Assembly: GCF_005503365.1 (NCBI RefSeq)
Contig: NZ_SCML01000018.1
Span: 40,798-104,797 of the forward strand
Source of the DNA: Hydrogenophaga sp. 2FB
GTDB lineage: Bacteria; Pseudomonadota; Gammaproteobacteria; Burkholderiales; Burkholderiaceae_C
Direction: 5' to 3'
Length of the DNA: 64,000 nucleotides
Part shown: piece by piece, positions 1 through 8,268 of the stretch
Numbering within the stretch: the first letter of the stretch is position 1
How the letters are laid out: each line of letters opens with the position of its first letter
Translations under genes and position numbers: made by a program
Notes under the pieces: generated by a model
The model's database searches: none
What the model was told of the DNA's origin: nothing
Seen by the model: only the letters and a program-made list of their open reading frames with translations

Positions 1-136
1 CGGGCACCGAGGTGATGCGCAGCGTCCAGAGTTCGCCGTCGGCGGCCGCAGCGCGCAGGCCCGCCTCGTGGTCGAGCGACAGCGGCACCAGGGCAATGCC
101 GTGGGCGCGCAGGGTGACGGGCTCGACAAAGGCCAT
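1..136 (-). CDS. GNAT-family N-acetyltransferase, N-terminal part (cut by window edge)
   Basis: Partial gene: 45 codons are visible from an ATG at 136 down to the window edge. The translation starts MAFVEPVTLRAHGIALVPLS and continues with a run like LDHEAGLRAAAADGELW. This is the typical opening of RimJ/RimL-like GNAT acetyltransferases: a short beta strand with G-x-x-L-x-P-L, then the D/H-x-x-x-L helix and the DGELW turn. Family members transfer an acetyl group from acetyl-CoA to an amine. The acetyl-CoA-binding motif lies outside the window, so substrate and full length are unknown. It starts 10 bases after the end of the upstream small membrane-protein gene on the same strand, so the two may be cotranscribed. 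Confidence 0.6.
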   Translation of the reverse strand, partial: MAFVEPVTLRAHGIALVPLSLDHEAGLRAAAADGELWTLRITSVP

Positions 137-146
137 GGCGGGGCGA

Positions 147-377
147 TCAGTTGGAGGAGCGGGGCGTGATCAGGCGGCGCGCCACGATCTTGCCGACGCC
201 GCAGCCCAGGGCGATCAGCGCCAGCCCGGCCATCTCGCGCCAGCCGAAGGCATCGGGTGCGGCGAAAAAATCCAGCCCGAGTTGTTTGCCCAAGGCCCAG
301 CCGGCCAACGAGCCGATGACAAAGCCCGACGCGTCGGCCAGGCCTTCTTTCAGCGCGTTTCGGATCTGCTTGTCCAT
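147..377 (-). CDS. small hypothetical membrane protein
   Basis: A 76-residue protein. After a charged N-terminus (MDKQIRNALKEGLADASG) there is a hydrophobic stretch of about 15 residues (FVIGSLAGWALG), then an aromatic spacer, then a second hydrophobic stretch (residues about 48-66, GLALIALGCGVGKIVARR) ending in Arg/Lys. It looks like a two-pass inner-membrane protein with a basic cytoplasmic tail. I do not recognise a family. It lies 7 bases downstream of the MoxR ATPase gene on the same strand and is followed closely by the acetyltransferase, so the three probably form one transcript. Confidence 0.6.
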   Translation of the reverse strand: MDKQIRNALKEGLADASGFVIGSLAGWALGKQLGLDFFAAPDAFGWREMAGLALIALGCGVGKIVARRLITPRSSN

Positions 378-384
378 GGTGGGC

Positions 385-1227
385 TCAGCGGTTGCGCTGG
401 TTCATGAAGACGAGCTTCTCGAACAGCGTGGTGTCCTGCTCGTTCTTGAGCAGCGCGCCCACCAGCGGCGGCACGCTGACCTTGCTGTCGGCGCTTTGCA
501 GGGCTTCCAGCGGAATGTCTTCGGCCATCAGCAGCTTGAGCCAGTCCAGCAACTCCGAGGTGCTGGGCTTTTTCTTCAGGCCGGGCAGGTTGCGCACGTC
601 GTAGAAGGTCTTCATGGCCGCGGCCAGCAGTTCCTTCTTGAGCTTGGGGAAATGCACGTCGACGATGCGCTGCATCGTCTCGGCTTCGGGGAACTTGATG
701 TAGTGGAAGAAGCAGCGGCGCAGGAAGGCGTCGGGCAGTTCCTTTTCGTTGTTCGAGGTGATGAACACCAGCGGGCGGTGCTTGGCGCGGATCATCTCGT
801 GCGTTTCGTAGCAGTAGAACTCCATGCGGTCGAGTTCGCGCAGCAAGTCGTTGGGGAATTCGATGTCCGCCTTGTCGATTTCGTCGATCAGCAGGGCGAC
901 GGGTGCGTCCGCCGTGAACGCCTGCCAGAGCACGCCCTTGACGATGTAGTTGTGGATGTCCTTGACGCGCTCGTCGCCCAGCTGCGAATCGCGCAGGCGG
1001 CTGACCGCGTCGTACTCGTACAGGCCTTGTTGCGCCTTGGTGGTGCTCTTGATGTGCCACTGCAGCAACGGCAGCTTCAGGGCGGTCGCCACTTCCTCGG
1101 CCAGCATGGTCTTGCCGGTGCCGGGCTCGCCCTTGACGAGCAACGGGCGCTTGAGCGTGATGGCGGCGTTGACGGCCAGCATCAGGTCTTGCGTGGCAAC
1201 GTAGTTTTCAGAGCCTTGGAATTTCAT
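385..1227 (-). CDS. MoxR-family AAA+ ATPase
   Basis: 280 residues from the ATG at 1227 (MKFQGSENYVATQDLMLAVN). Longer readings into the upstream region have no family character and would consume the divergent promoter. Walker A is GEPGTGKT near residue 35, and Walker B is LLIDEIDKAD around residue 115. The sensor region has FITSNNEKELPDAFLRRC, a typical MoxR signature. MoxR ATPases act as chaperones or assembly factors, often with a von Willebrand A-domain partner. No such partner is inside the window; the two downstream genes are a small membrane protein and a GNAT acetyltransferase. It is divergent from the cytochrome c4 gene. The exact client is unknown. Confidence 0.9.
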   Translation of the reverse strand: MKFQGSENYVATQDLMLAVNAAITLKRPLLVKGEPGTGKTMLAEEVATALKLPLLQWHIKSTTKAQQGLYEYDAVSRLRDSQLGDERVKDIHNYIVKGVLWQAFTADAPVALLIDEIDKADIEFPNDLLRELDRMEFYCYETHEMIRAKHRPLVFITSNNEKELPDAFLRRCFFHYIKFPEAETMQRIVDVHFPKLKKELLAAAMKTFYDVRNLPGLKKKPSTSELLDWLKLLMAEDIPLEALQSADSKVSVPPLVGALLKNEQDTTLFEKLVFMNQRNR

Positions 1228-1340
1228 GGTCGCTTTGCTGGAGAGGTTGACAGGATGTCGCGCAGAAGAAGGCCACCTTCGCGACCCGGCAGGGGCCCGC
1301 GCGCCGAGGGCTTTGGCGGAGGGGCCGTTTGCCCAGTCTA

Positions 1341-1346
1341 TATAAT
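1341..1346 (+). promoter_or_regulatory. -10-like element (TATAAT) before cytochrome c4 gene
   Basis: A perfect TATAAT hexamer lies 47 bases before the cytochrome c ATG in the 165-base moxR/cytochrome intergenic region. No good -35 hexamer is visible at 16-18 bp spacing, so this is a suggestion only. Confidence 0.35.
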
Positions 1347-1392
1347 CGGCGGTTGATTTTTCACCTGCCGATCCATTCATTGTGCTTGCAAA

Positions 1393-2061
1393 ATGATTCA
1401 ACTGTTGCCCACGATCGTCCGTTCCCTTGTCGCCGTTGCGACGTTTTCAGCGGTTACCGTGGCCGCTCACGCCCAGGGTGTGACGGGTGACGTGCAAGCC
1501 GGCCACAAGAAAGCCGAGATGTGCATCGGCTGCCATGGCATTCCGGGCTACCAGAACAGTTTCCCCGAAATCCACAAGGTGCCGATGATCTCGGGCCAGT
1601 CGGACAAGTACATCGTCTCGGCGCTGACAGCCTACAAGAAGGGCGACCGCAAGCACCCGACCATGCGCGGCATCGCCGGTTCGCTGAGCGACCAGGACAT
1701 GGCCGATCTCGGTGCCTTCTACGCCTCGCAGGCCGACAAGACCGCGGCCGACGCGCCCCGCACCGCCAGCACGGCCGCGGCCGCGCTGATCGAAAAGGGC
1801 GCCTGCGCGTCCTGCCATGGCGCCAACTTCAGCAAGCCGATCGACCCGAGCTACCCCAAGATTGGCGGCCAGCACGCCGACTACCTGTACTTCGCGCTCA
1901 AGGCCTACACGGTCGAAGGCAACAAGGTGGTCGGCCGTTCGAACGGCATCATGGCCGGCATCGCCAAGCAGTACACGCATAGCGAAATGCGCGAGATCGC
2001 GAAGTACCTGTCGACGGTCGAGGGTGAGCTCAAGACCGTGCCGCAGTCGCGCTTCCGCTGA
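1393..2061 (+). CDS. cytochrome c4 (diheme, periplasmic)
   Basis: 222 residues. The N-terminus is a classical Sec signal peptide (hydrophobic residues 8-25, cleavage expected after AHA near residue 27). There are two heme c motifs: C-I-G-C-H at residues 44-48 and C-A-S-C-H at 138-142. Each is followed by a probable distal Met ligand (HPTM at residue 91 and NGIM at residue 187). This duplicated architecture and length define cytochrome c4, a periplasmic electron carrier feeding terminal oxidases. It is a single-gene transcript: divergent promoter region upstream, strong terminator directly downstream. No good Shine-Dalgarno is visible before the ATG. Confidence 0.93.
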   Translation: MIQLLPTIVRSLVAVATFSAVTVAAHAQGVTGDVQAGHKKAEMCIGCHGIPGYQNSFPEIHKVPMISGQSDKYIVSALTAYKKGDRKHPTMRGIAGSLSDQDMADLGAFYASQADKTAADAPRTASTAAAALIEKGACASCHGANFSKPIDPSYPKIGGQHADYLYFALKAYTVEGNKVVGRSNGIMAGIAKQYTHSEMREIAKYLSTVEGELKTVPQSRFR

Positions 2062-2085
2062 CCGTCCGGAATCCCCCGGCCCATG

Positions 2086-2118
2086 ACGCCCGATGCACCG
2101 CATCGGGCGTTTGCGTTT
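2086..2118 (+). terminator. rho-independent terminator of the cytochrome c4 gene
   Basis: Perfect 11-bp stem (ACGCCCGATGC / GCATCGGGCGT, 2086-2096 and 2100-2110) with a three-base loop, followed by a T-rich tail (TTTGCGTTT). It begins 25 bases after the cytochrome stop codon and also separates it from the convergent PBP gene. Confidence 0.85.
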
Positions 2119-2160
2119 GTGGAGCGACGCATGCAGTCGCTCGCCAGCATCGGCGGCGCA

Positions 2161-5100
2161 TCAGGGCTCGCGCGGACAGCCGCTTCCCGGCCCACCGTCG
2201 AGGTGGGCCATCAGCACCGGCGCCATGGAGCGCAGGATCTGCACCGGCAGGCCGGAGGTGAAGCGGTAGTCGGCCGCGTTCGATCCGACCACGTAGGCGG
2301 TCACGCTGCCGAAGTGCCGCGGCCCCAGGTAGAACACGAAGGTGGCGGTGCGGTTCAGAGCGAGGCCTCCACGCCCGTTCACCACCACGCGGTTGTCGCC
2401 GGTGCCGGTCTTGCCACCGAGCGACAGGTCGTCTCCCGAGGCGGACTGGAAACTGCCGGCGAGCCGGCGGGCGGTGCCCGCTTCCACCACTTCCGACAAG
2501 GCCTTCTTCAAGGTCTTGGCCACTTCGGGCGCCATCACCTGTTCACCCGCCACCGGCGTGGGCCGCAGCGCGGTTTCCCACGGTGTGCCCTGGGCGAAGC
2601 GCAGGTCGGCGATGCGGTGTGTGGGCCGACGCACCCCACCATTGACGACGATGCCCATCAGCTCGGCCAGCGCGGCGGGCCGGTCCCCGGAGCTGCCCAG
2701 GGCCGTGGCCAGCGACGGCACGAGCTGGCCGAAGGGATAGCCCAGGCGGGCCCACCGGCGGTGGATGTCCAGAAAGGCCTCCACCTCCAGCATGGTGTAG
2801 ATGCGCGCGTCCTGCGCATTCTTCGCGCGTGTGCGGAACAGCCACCGGTAGACATCCTGGCGCTCGGTGGCGCTGGCGGCGACCGCTTCGCTTAGCGTGG
2901 CTTGAGGGTGTTGCAGGCGGTAGGCCACCAGCCAGAGTTCCAGCGGGTGTACGCGGGCCACATAACCCCGGTCCGGCAAGTCGAAGGCGTCGAGCGCGAA
3001 GCGCTTGTGCAACTCGGCCACGCGCGCCGCCTCGGGCGCCTTCTCACCCATGCGCTCCGACAGGAACGCGCCCAGGGCTTCGGGTGATGCCGAGGGCTCC
3101 AGGTAGCGGAACACCGCGGCCAGCCGATCGGCGCCGGGACGCAGCCCGTCCAGCAGCATGGCGCGCAGTTCCTGCGGGGTGCGGTTGTCGGTCTTGCGCC
3201 AGAAGCGGCGCAGGAAGGCCTGGCCTTCGCGGTCGGCGAACAGGGCCAGGTAGGTGTCGCGGCGTGGGTCGAGTTTGTCCTCCAGCAGCCGCGCGGTGCC
3301 ACCCGATTCCTGGTACATGGTGTGGCGCACGATCTCGCGCAGCAGGCGCACGAACGGCAGGTTGATGGAGGCCTGCATGGCTTCGCGCAGGCTGGGTTGT
3401 CGCGCGTCGTCCTTGCGGTTGAAGTTGTGGAAGCTGTGCAGGCCACCACCGGTGAAGAACGGCTCGTGCGGGCTGGCGGAAAAGCGCCGGTCCATTGCCG
3501 CTTCCAGCATCGCGCCCAGGCTGCGGTCGTTCGGGCCCGACAGGTATTGCACGGCCCAGCGGCTCAGGCTGTCCTGCGGGCTGACGTCGGTGGCCTTCAG
3601 CGCCGCGGACTCCAGCGGCGCGAGCCTGCCGTGCAACTCGGTGACCAGTTCCAGGTAGGTCGCCAGCACGCGCAGCTTGGCGGTGGAACCCAGCTCGAGC
3701 TTGCTGCCTTCGTTGATGTCGAACGGCTGCTGGGTGGTGTCGGTCTGCACCCGGACCATGTTGCCCTGCGGCGTGCTTTCCATCAGGGTGAAGCTGTAGC
3801 GCACATCGCCCAGGGTGTCGGGTTGCAGCAGGCGCTCGCCCATCAGTTGTTGCGTGCGGGCGAAGGCCGGGTCGCTCAGGCGGCCGAGGTAGGTGCTGAC
3901 GGCGTCCTGAAGCTTCCCGTTCAGCGTGGTGCTGGCCTGGGCGTCGAGCCGGTCCAGGCCGTAGAGCGAGGTGCCGAGCAGGCCGGCCAGCTTGGTGCGC
4001 ACGGCGGTCATGCCCTTGCTCGCGGGGGAGGGCAGCAGCGGCGGGTTCTTGACCATGTCGCGGAACACCAGCGTCTGCTGCAGCGCGGCGTCGCGCCAGG
4101 CGGGGTCGATGATGCCCGCTTCGGTCAGCAGGCGCAGGTGGGCATCGGTGGCGCGGTCGAGGTCCTGGCGGCCTTGCGCGAGGTACCACGAGGGCCTGCG
4201 GTGGGCGATCATCAGCGCCACCGCCTGGCGCAGCACCCGGCCACGCGCCGCGGGGTCTTCCGCCGCGCCGTCGCCATTGGTCGAGAGCGAGGCCATGGCG
4301 CGCCCGAAGTCGGTGCCGAACCACACCCACAGACCGTCGCCCAGGCCATGTACCTCGCCGTGGCGCGGCGCCGCCGACAGGGGCACCGTGTTCAGGTAAT
4401 CCAGCACCAGTTGCCGGCGTGCCGGCAGCGTGTCGGTGCCTTGCTGGTAGGCCCGCACCGAGGCCGAGGCCATCTGCCGCAGCTTTTCGCGCGCGTCGTG
4501 CGTGATGCCGCCGGGTGAATGGCGGTACTTCTCGATCTGCGTGGCCAGCGTGCTGCCGCCGTGCGCGTCGATGTCGGCATCGATGTGGCTACCCACCTGC
4601 GCGAGCACGGCGCGCGTGAAGCGCACCCAGTCCACCGCCGGGTTCATCTGCGGGCGCGCAGGGTCGAGCAGGTCGCGGTTTTCGATGAACAGCAGGGCTT
4701 GCACCACCACCGGCGGCACGCTGTCGAAGCTTTCGAAGCGACGGTAGGGGTAACGAAAGGCGTGCAGCGACTCCCGGCTGCAATCGAACACGGTCAGTCC
4801 CGTGTGGGTCTTCTCCGCGTAGGGGGCAAACCAGCCGCGCTCCAGGTGGGACCGCAGGGCGTCGTCCTGGCGCGACTGCTCCGCGATCTCGAAGCCGCGC
4901 TCCTGCAGGCGTGTGGCGTAGGCGGGAATGCCGGTATAGCCCATGCGTTCGTCGAACGGGCCGTGGGCCGGGAACCGGATGTGGTCCGCGGGACCGGGGG
5001 CGACGTGGTGCCTCAGGGTGGCGGCGTAGCCGCTCAGTTCCCGCGCTTGCCAATACGAGGTCTGCACCTCTCGCCGCAACAGCATCGCGGCGACCACGCA

Positions 5101-5214
5101 CAGGAGCAGCAGGACCACCTGCCACGACAGGCGAAAGCCGGTGGAGCGCTGGTGACCGGGTGAGTCACCCAAGCGTGCCGTGTGCGGCTTTACCCCAACG
5201 CGTTGTTCGACCAT
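2161..5214 (-). CDS. large class A penicillin-binding protein (transglycosylase/transpeptidase)
   Basis: 1017 residues from the ATG at 5214, chosen because GGAGGAG sits six bases upstream; an in-frame ATG at 5229 is the alternative. There is one N-terminal membrane segment (about residues 30-46, WQVVLLLLCVVAAMLL), then a periplasmic body. The GT51 glycosyltransferase region has LFIENRDLLDP and later GGSTLATQIEKYRHSP. The transpeptidase domain has the SxxK motif in LELGSTAKLRV and KTG in SLGGKTGTGDNR near the C-terminus. Both activities for peptidoglycan polymerisation and cross-linking appear present. It is longer than PbpC or MrcA-type proteins, with long stretches between the GT and TP motifs and between SxxK and KTG. 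Monocistronic by context. The precise physiological class is uncertain. Confidence 0.85.
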   Translation of the reverse strand: MVEQRVGVKPHTARLGDSPGHQRSTGFRLSWQVVLLLLCVVAAMLLRREVQTSYWQARELSGYAATLRHHVAPGPADHIRFPAHGPFDERMGYTGIPAYATRLQERGFEIAEQSRQDDALRSHLERGWFAPYAEKTHTGLTVFDCSRESLHAFRYPYRRFESFDSVPPVVVQALLFIENRDLLDPARPQMNPAVDWVRFTRAVLAQVGSHIDADIDAHGGSTLATQIEKYRHSPGGITHDAREKLRQMASASVRAYQQGTDTLPARRQLVLDYLNTVPLSAAPRHGEVHGLGDGLWVWFGTDFGRAMASLSTNGDGAAEDPAARGRVLRQAVALMIAHRRPSWYLAQGRQDLDRATDAHLRLLTEAGIIDPAWRDAALQQTLVFRDMVKNPPLLPSPASKGMTAVRTKLAGLLGTSLYGLDRLDAQASTTLNGKLQDAVSTYLGRLSDPAFARTQQLMGERLLQPDTLGDVRYSFTLMESTPQGNMVRVQTDTTQQPFDINEGSKLELGSTAKLRVLATYLELVTELHGRLAPLESAALKATDVSPQDSLSRWAVQYLSGPNDRSLGAMLEAAMDRRFSASPHEPFFTGGGLHSFHNFNRKDDARQPSLREAMQASINLPFVRLLREIVRHTMYQESGGTARLLEDKLDPRRDTYLALFADREGQAFLRRFWRKTDNRTPQELRAMLLDGLRPGADRLAAVFRYLEPSASPEALGAFLSERMGEKAPEAARVAELHKRFALDAFDLPDRGYVARVHPLELWLVAYRLQHPQATLSEAVAASATERQDVYRWLFRTRAKNAQDARIYTMLEVEAFLDIHRRWARLGYPFGQLVPSLATALGSSGDRPAALAELMGIVVNGGVRRPTHRIADLRFAQGTPWETALRPTPVAGEQVMAPEVAKTLKKALSEVVEAGTARRLAGSFQSASGDDLSLGGKTGTGDNRVVVNGRGGLALNRTATFVFYLGPRHFGSVTAYVVGSNAADYRFTSGLPVQILRSMAPVLMAHLDGGPGSGCPREP

Positions 5215-5410
5215 GGTGTGCTCCTCCATTTGCTGAAAAGCACCTGTGCAGATCCAGTGCGAGTGCGTGTGAAGTGCCGAAACCGCGTGGTCTGCACGCA
5301 AACGCATTCTGTATCGCGCTGGAGGCTATCTTGCACCTGCGCGGGTTTGCGCGCTATCGATCTTCTGTCGAAGGGGAAAGGGTGACGCGCAGTCACGACA
5401 TTTTTCGCCC

Positions 5411-5438
5411 AAAAAAAGCCTCAGCGAAACTGAGGCTT
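5411..5438 (-). terminator. rho-independent terminator of the GntR regulator gene
   Basis: Read on the minus strand: a perfect 9-bp stem AAGCCTCAG / CTGAGGCTT with a five-base loop, running into a T tract (the A run 5411-5417 on the plus strand). It lies 27 bases after the stop of the regulator ending at 5465. The rest of the 250-base gap 5215-5464 shows only a weak inverted repeat, GTGAC-N5-GTCAC at 5382-5396. Confidence 0.85.
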
Positions 5439-5464
5439 CGGAACCGACACTGCGCCCGGCGCGA

Positions 5465-6277
5465 TCACACGGCGTTGTGGCTGCCGGGCTGTGTGGGCGA
5501 AAAATGCGCGACCAGCTCGTGCTCTTCCCCCGGGTAGGCCAGCCGAACAAAAGTGACCGGGCTGTCCCCCGTCCAGGTACGGCGCTGAATGATCAGGCAT
5601 GGCGTGCCCGATGGCACCTTCAGCAAGGACGCCATCAGGGCGTCCGAGGCGCCGGCCCGAATGCGGTGCTCGGCCGAAGTCCAGGGCACATGGCTGACCA
5701 GCCAGGCACCGGGTGGCTCATCCCGGAAGGATTCATCGGCCGCATGCGGCACGGCCGCCAGGTTGATCAGCCGATGTTCCAGGCAGAACGGCGCGTTGCC
5801 GGCATAGTGCAGGCTGCGCAGTTCGATCAGCGGCCCCGCCTTGTCCAGCCCCAGCGCATCCATGTCGGCGCGCAGGCTGCGCCGCTTGCTGCGGCTGATC
5901 AGCTCGTAGCGGTAGGGCAGACCCAGCGCAAGTATCTCGGCGCGGATGTCCTGGATTTCCAGCACCGCCGAGCGTGAACGCGAGTGCATGACGAAGCTGC
6001 CGGCCTTGCGCCGCCGCTCCACCATGCTGGCGCGCGCCAGTTGCGTCAGCACCTTGTTGACGGTCATGCGCGAGCACTGATAGCGCTTGGTCAACTCGTG
6101 CTCGGACGGAATCCGGTGCCCGGGAGGCCATTCGCCGCTCAGGATGCGCTGCTCGATATCGCTCAGGATCCGCTGATGCAGCGATACCGCGATGGCCGAC
6201 TTGCCGGCAGGGGGCTGCGCCTTGGTCGATGTGCCCGAGATTGCGCCAGGTCGGATAGGTTTGTCAGCCAGCGTCAT
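5465..6277 (-). CDS. GntR/HutC-family transcriptional repressor (second HutC paralogue)
   Basis: 270 residues. After a Pro-rich 30-residue leader comes a GntR winged helix (about residues 35-100: HQRILSDIEQRILSGEWPPG, then SRMTVNKVLTQLA as the recognition helix, then an RRRKAGSFV wing). A UTRA ligand-binding domain follows (YRYELISRSKR, CLEHRLINLAAVP, GAWLVSHVPWTSAEHRIRA). The DRRRKAGSFV and PFCLEHRLI features resemble the HutC type common in alphaproteobacteria, whereas the neighbour at 6342 resembles the gammaproteobacterial type. It lies 64 bases downstream of that neighbour on the same strand and ends at a good terminator. Its natural ligand is probably urocanate or a related imidazole, but it could sense a different inducer for the dioxygenase/ABC genes. 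Confidence 0.85.
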   Translation of the reverse strand: MTLADKPIRPGAISGTSTKAQPPAGKSAIAVSLHQRILSDIEQRILSGEWPPGHRIPSEHELTKRYQCSRMTVNKVLTQLARASMVERRRKAGSFVMHSRSRSAVLEIQDIRAEILALGLPYRYELISRSKRRSLRADMDALGLDKAGPLIELRSLHYAGNAPFCLEHRLINLAAVPHAADESFRDEPPGAWLVSHVPWTSAEHRIRAGASDALMASLLKVPSGTPCLIIQRRTWTGDSPVTFVRLAYPGEEHELVAHFSPTQPGSHNAV

Positions 6278-6341
6278 CGGACAAGCATAGCCGCACCGCG
6301 GTCCGGGCAGGCATCACGGAACGGGTCTGGGCGCGGCTCCA

Positions 6342-7076
6342 TCACCGTGCGGCGGCTTCGTCAAAAACCGCCCCCAGGCGGTAACGGCTGCCCGGGTGGG
6401 TGAGCCAGGCCCGTGTCACGACCCGTCCCATCGACCAGGTGCGCCGGTGCAGCAACAGACAGGGTTCGGTGGGTGGAATGCGCAGCAGATCGCAGGTGGA
6501 CGCATTGGGCACCACCGCCTCGATCGTGTGCTCGATGCGCTCCAGTGGGCCCATCGTCATGAGGTAGGCATTGGGCGTGTGGGCCGTGAAATCCTGCTTG
6601 AGATAGTTCGGTGCGGCCTTGGGGTTGACATAGCGTTCTTCCAGCTGGATAGGCCAGTGGTTTTCCATGTGGACGATGATCGAATGGAAAACCTTGGCGC
6701 CAGGCCTCAAGCCCAAGGCTTTCGCCACGCTGGCGGTGGCGAGTTCCTGGCGCAGCAACTGGACCGTGCTGGCGTGTTCATGCCCGCGGGAGCGCACCTC
6801 GTCGGCGATGTTGCCGACTTTGACGAGGTCGAGGCTGGGTCTTTCGTTCGTGACAAAGGTGCCCGCACCGGGCTGACGGTGCACCAGGCCCTCGACGACC
6901 AGCTCGCGCACGGCCCGGTGCACGGTCATGCGGCTGACCGAAAACTGTTCCACGAAGGCCTCTTCGGTCGGGATGCGGTAGCCGACCGGCCACTCCCCGG
7001 ACATCACCTTGTTGGTGATGTGCTCCTTGATGCGTTCGTATTGAGGGTTCTTCTTGTTCATCGCCTGTTGATGCAT
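6342..7076 (-). CDS. hutC: histidine utilisation repressor HutC (GntR family, UTRA domain)
   Basis: 244 residues (an ATG at 7061 would give 239; neither start has a convincing Shine-Dalgarno). The GntR winged helix spans about residues 10-78, with RIPTEEAFVEQFSVSRMTVH as helix-turn-helix and HRQPGAGTFVTNE as wing. The UTRA domain carries family-typical motifs: PIQLEERYVNP, APNYLKQDF, PLERIEHTIEAVVP, RRTW and a final THPGSRYRLGAVF. HutC represses hut genes and is released by urocanate. It is transcribed divergently from the dioxygenase/transporter/hut operon. The intergenic region carries palindromes of the HutC type, including one 64-75 bases before its own start, consistent with autoregulation. 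Confidence 0.9.
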   Translation of the reverse strand: MHQQAMNKKNPQYERIKEHITNKVMSGEWPVGYRIPTEEAFVEQFSVSRMTVHRAVRELVVEGLVHRQPGAGTFVTNERPSLDLVKVGNIADEVRSRGHEHASTVQLLRQELATASVAKALGLRPGAKVFHSIIVHMENHWPIQLEERYVNPKAAPNYLKQDFTAHTPNAYLMTMGPLERIEHTIEAVVPNASTCDLLRIPPTEPCLLLHRRTWSMGRVVTRAWLTHPGSRYRLGAVFDEAAAR

Positions 7077-7139
7077 CCGTGAGGGAATGGAAGTGTGGCT
7101 GAGCCCGCCCCTGCGGGGGAAGTGTCGACGCGAAATTGA

Positions 7140-7151
7140 GTATATCTATAC
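7140..7151. promoter_or_regulatory. HutC-like operator, hutC-proximal
   Basis: Inverted repeat GTATA-TC-TATAC within a TTGAGTATATCTATACAA context, 64 bases before the hutC start. It resembles the TGTATATACA element downstream but with a two-base-longer centre. Position fits autoregulation of hutC. Confidence 0.5.
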
Positions 7152-7324
7152 AAAGTTTCAAAGTGTGACCGCGGCTTCTCTCAGCGCGAAAAACAGCGCC
7201 ATGCCGGCCACACGATTTCACGTTTCTGGCTCGTTTCCACTCTGAAACAAGCCTTCTCACCGGAGCAGATCCGACCGCCCGTCCCCCTCGATTTTAAAAA
7301 AGGGTTTCCCCCTATTTTTGAGTT

Positions 7325-7334
7325 TGTATATACA
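7325..7334. promoter_or_regulatory. HutC-like operator, dioxygenase-proximal
   Basis: Perfect palindrome TGTATATACA in an AT-rich stretch (7286-7340) of a GC-rich intergenic region, about 117 bases before the dioxygenase ATG. This is the kind of sequence bound by HutC-type GntR proteins (family knowledge). It probably overlaps the promoter of the plus-strand operon, although no clean -35/-10 pair is visible. Confidence 0.6.
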
Positions 7335-7450
7335 TATAGACTCGCCCGAATTCGAACGCGGCTTGCATCACACCCGTGATCGGCCCATCGCCTGCTTGCA
7401 AGGGCGCGCTTGTGGAGAGCGCGCCGTTTTCATAGAGAAGGAAACCAGAG

Positions 7451-8251
7451 ATGTTCAAGATCGATGACCAGTTGGTCGAGCAGTTTCAGAAGGACGGCGT
7501 CGTGCTCCTGCGAGGCGTGTTCGCCGAATGGGTGAAGCCATTGGCGGAGTCGGTGGAAGCCGCCTTGGCCGATCCCAGTCCACTGGAGCGCTCGTACCAG
7601 TCGGACGACGGCTCCGCGCCGTTCTTTCAGGACTACTGCAACTTCGAGCGCTTTCCCGGGCTGCGCGCGTTCGTCCATGAGTCCCCTGCCGGCATGGTCG
7701 CCGCGCAACTGATGCGCTCGCGCACGGCGCGCTTCTTCCATGACCACATCCTCGTCAAGCGCCCGGGCACCAGCCTGGTGACACCGTGGCACCAGGACCA
7801 GCCGTACTACTGTGTCGAGGGGCGGCAGAGTGTCAGCTTCTGGACGCCTCTGGATCCGGTGGCCCGCCAGGTCTGCATGGAGTGCGTGGCGGGCTCGCAC
7901 GGATGGAGCAAGACCGATTTCGAGCCTCAGCGGTTTGACGGGTCGGCGCTGTACGCGGAAAGCCACTTCGCCGAGCTGCCCGACATCGACGCCGACCGCG
8001 CGGCATTCGACCTCCGTGGTTGGGACATGAGGCCGGGCGATGCCATCGCCTTCAACTTCCGCACTGTTCACGGCGCGCCGGCCAACCAGTCGGCCGTCGG
8101 GCGTCGGGTCGTGTCCACCCGCTGGGTCGGTGACGACGCGCGCTGGGCGGTGCGCGGTGGGCAGACCTCACCCCCCTTCCCGCACATCGACTTGCCCGAC
8201 GGGGCGCCGTTCGATGCCCCCGAATTTCCCTTGGTCTACCGCCAGAACTGA
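7451..8251 (+). CDS. PhyH-family Fe(II)/2-oxoglutarate dioxygenase
   Basis: 266 residues. It matches the phytanoyl-CoA dioxygenase fold family: an N-terminal helix pair (FQKDGVVLLRGVF), then the iron-binding H-x-D in TPWHQDQPYYC (about residue 117) and the distal His in RTVHGAPANQS (about residue 204), followed by an Arg (GRRVVSTRW) suited to 2-oxoglutarate. Members hydroxylate or oxidatively demethylate small molecules, for example ectoine, aminoethylphosphonate and phytanoyl-CoA. Here it is the first gene of the HutC-flanked operon, in translational overlap or near-overlap with the LivK-type receptor. That suggests it acts on the imported compound, perhaps making a histidine-pathway intermediate. 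The substrate is inference. It has an upstream AGAAGGAAACC Shine-Dalgarno. Confidence 0.85.
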   Translation: MFKIDDQLVEQFQKDGVVLLRGVFAEWVKPLAESVEAALADPSPLERSYQSDDGSAPFFQDYCNFERFPGLRAFVHESPAGMVAAQLMRSRTARFFHDHILVKRPGTSLVTPWHQDQPYYCVEGRQSVSFWTPLDPVARQVCMECVAGSHGWSKTDFEPQRFDGSALYAESHFAELPDIDADRAAFDLRGWDMRPGDAIAFNFRTVHGAPANQSAVGRRVVSTRWVGDDARWAVRGGQTSPPFPHIDLPDGAPFDAPEFPLVYRQN

Positions 8252-8268
8252 TGGCAAAAGGTGCAAAC

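Noticed and set aside
5382..5396. GTGAC-N5-GTCAC inverted repeat before the GntR terminator
   Set aside because: Short arms, downstream of both neighbouring coding ends or far from starts; likely chance.
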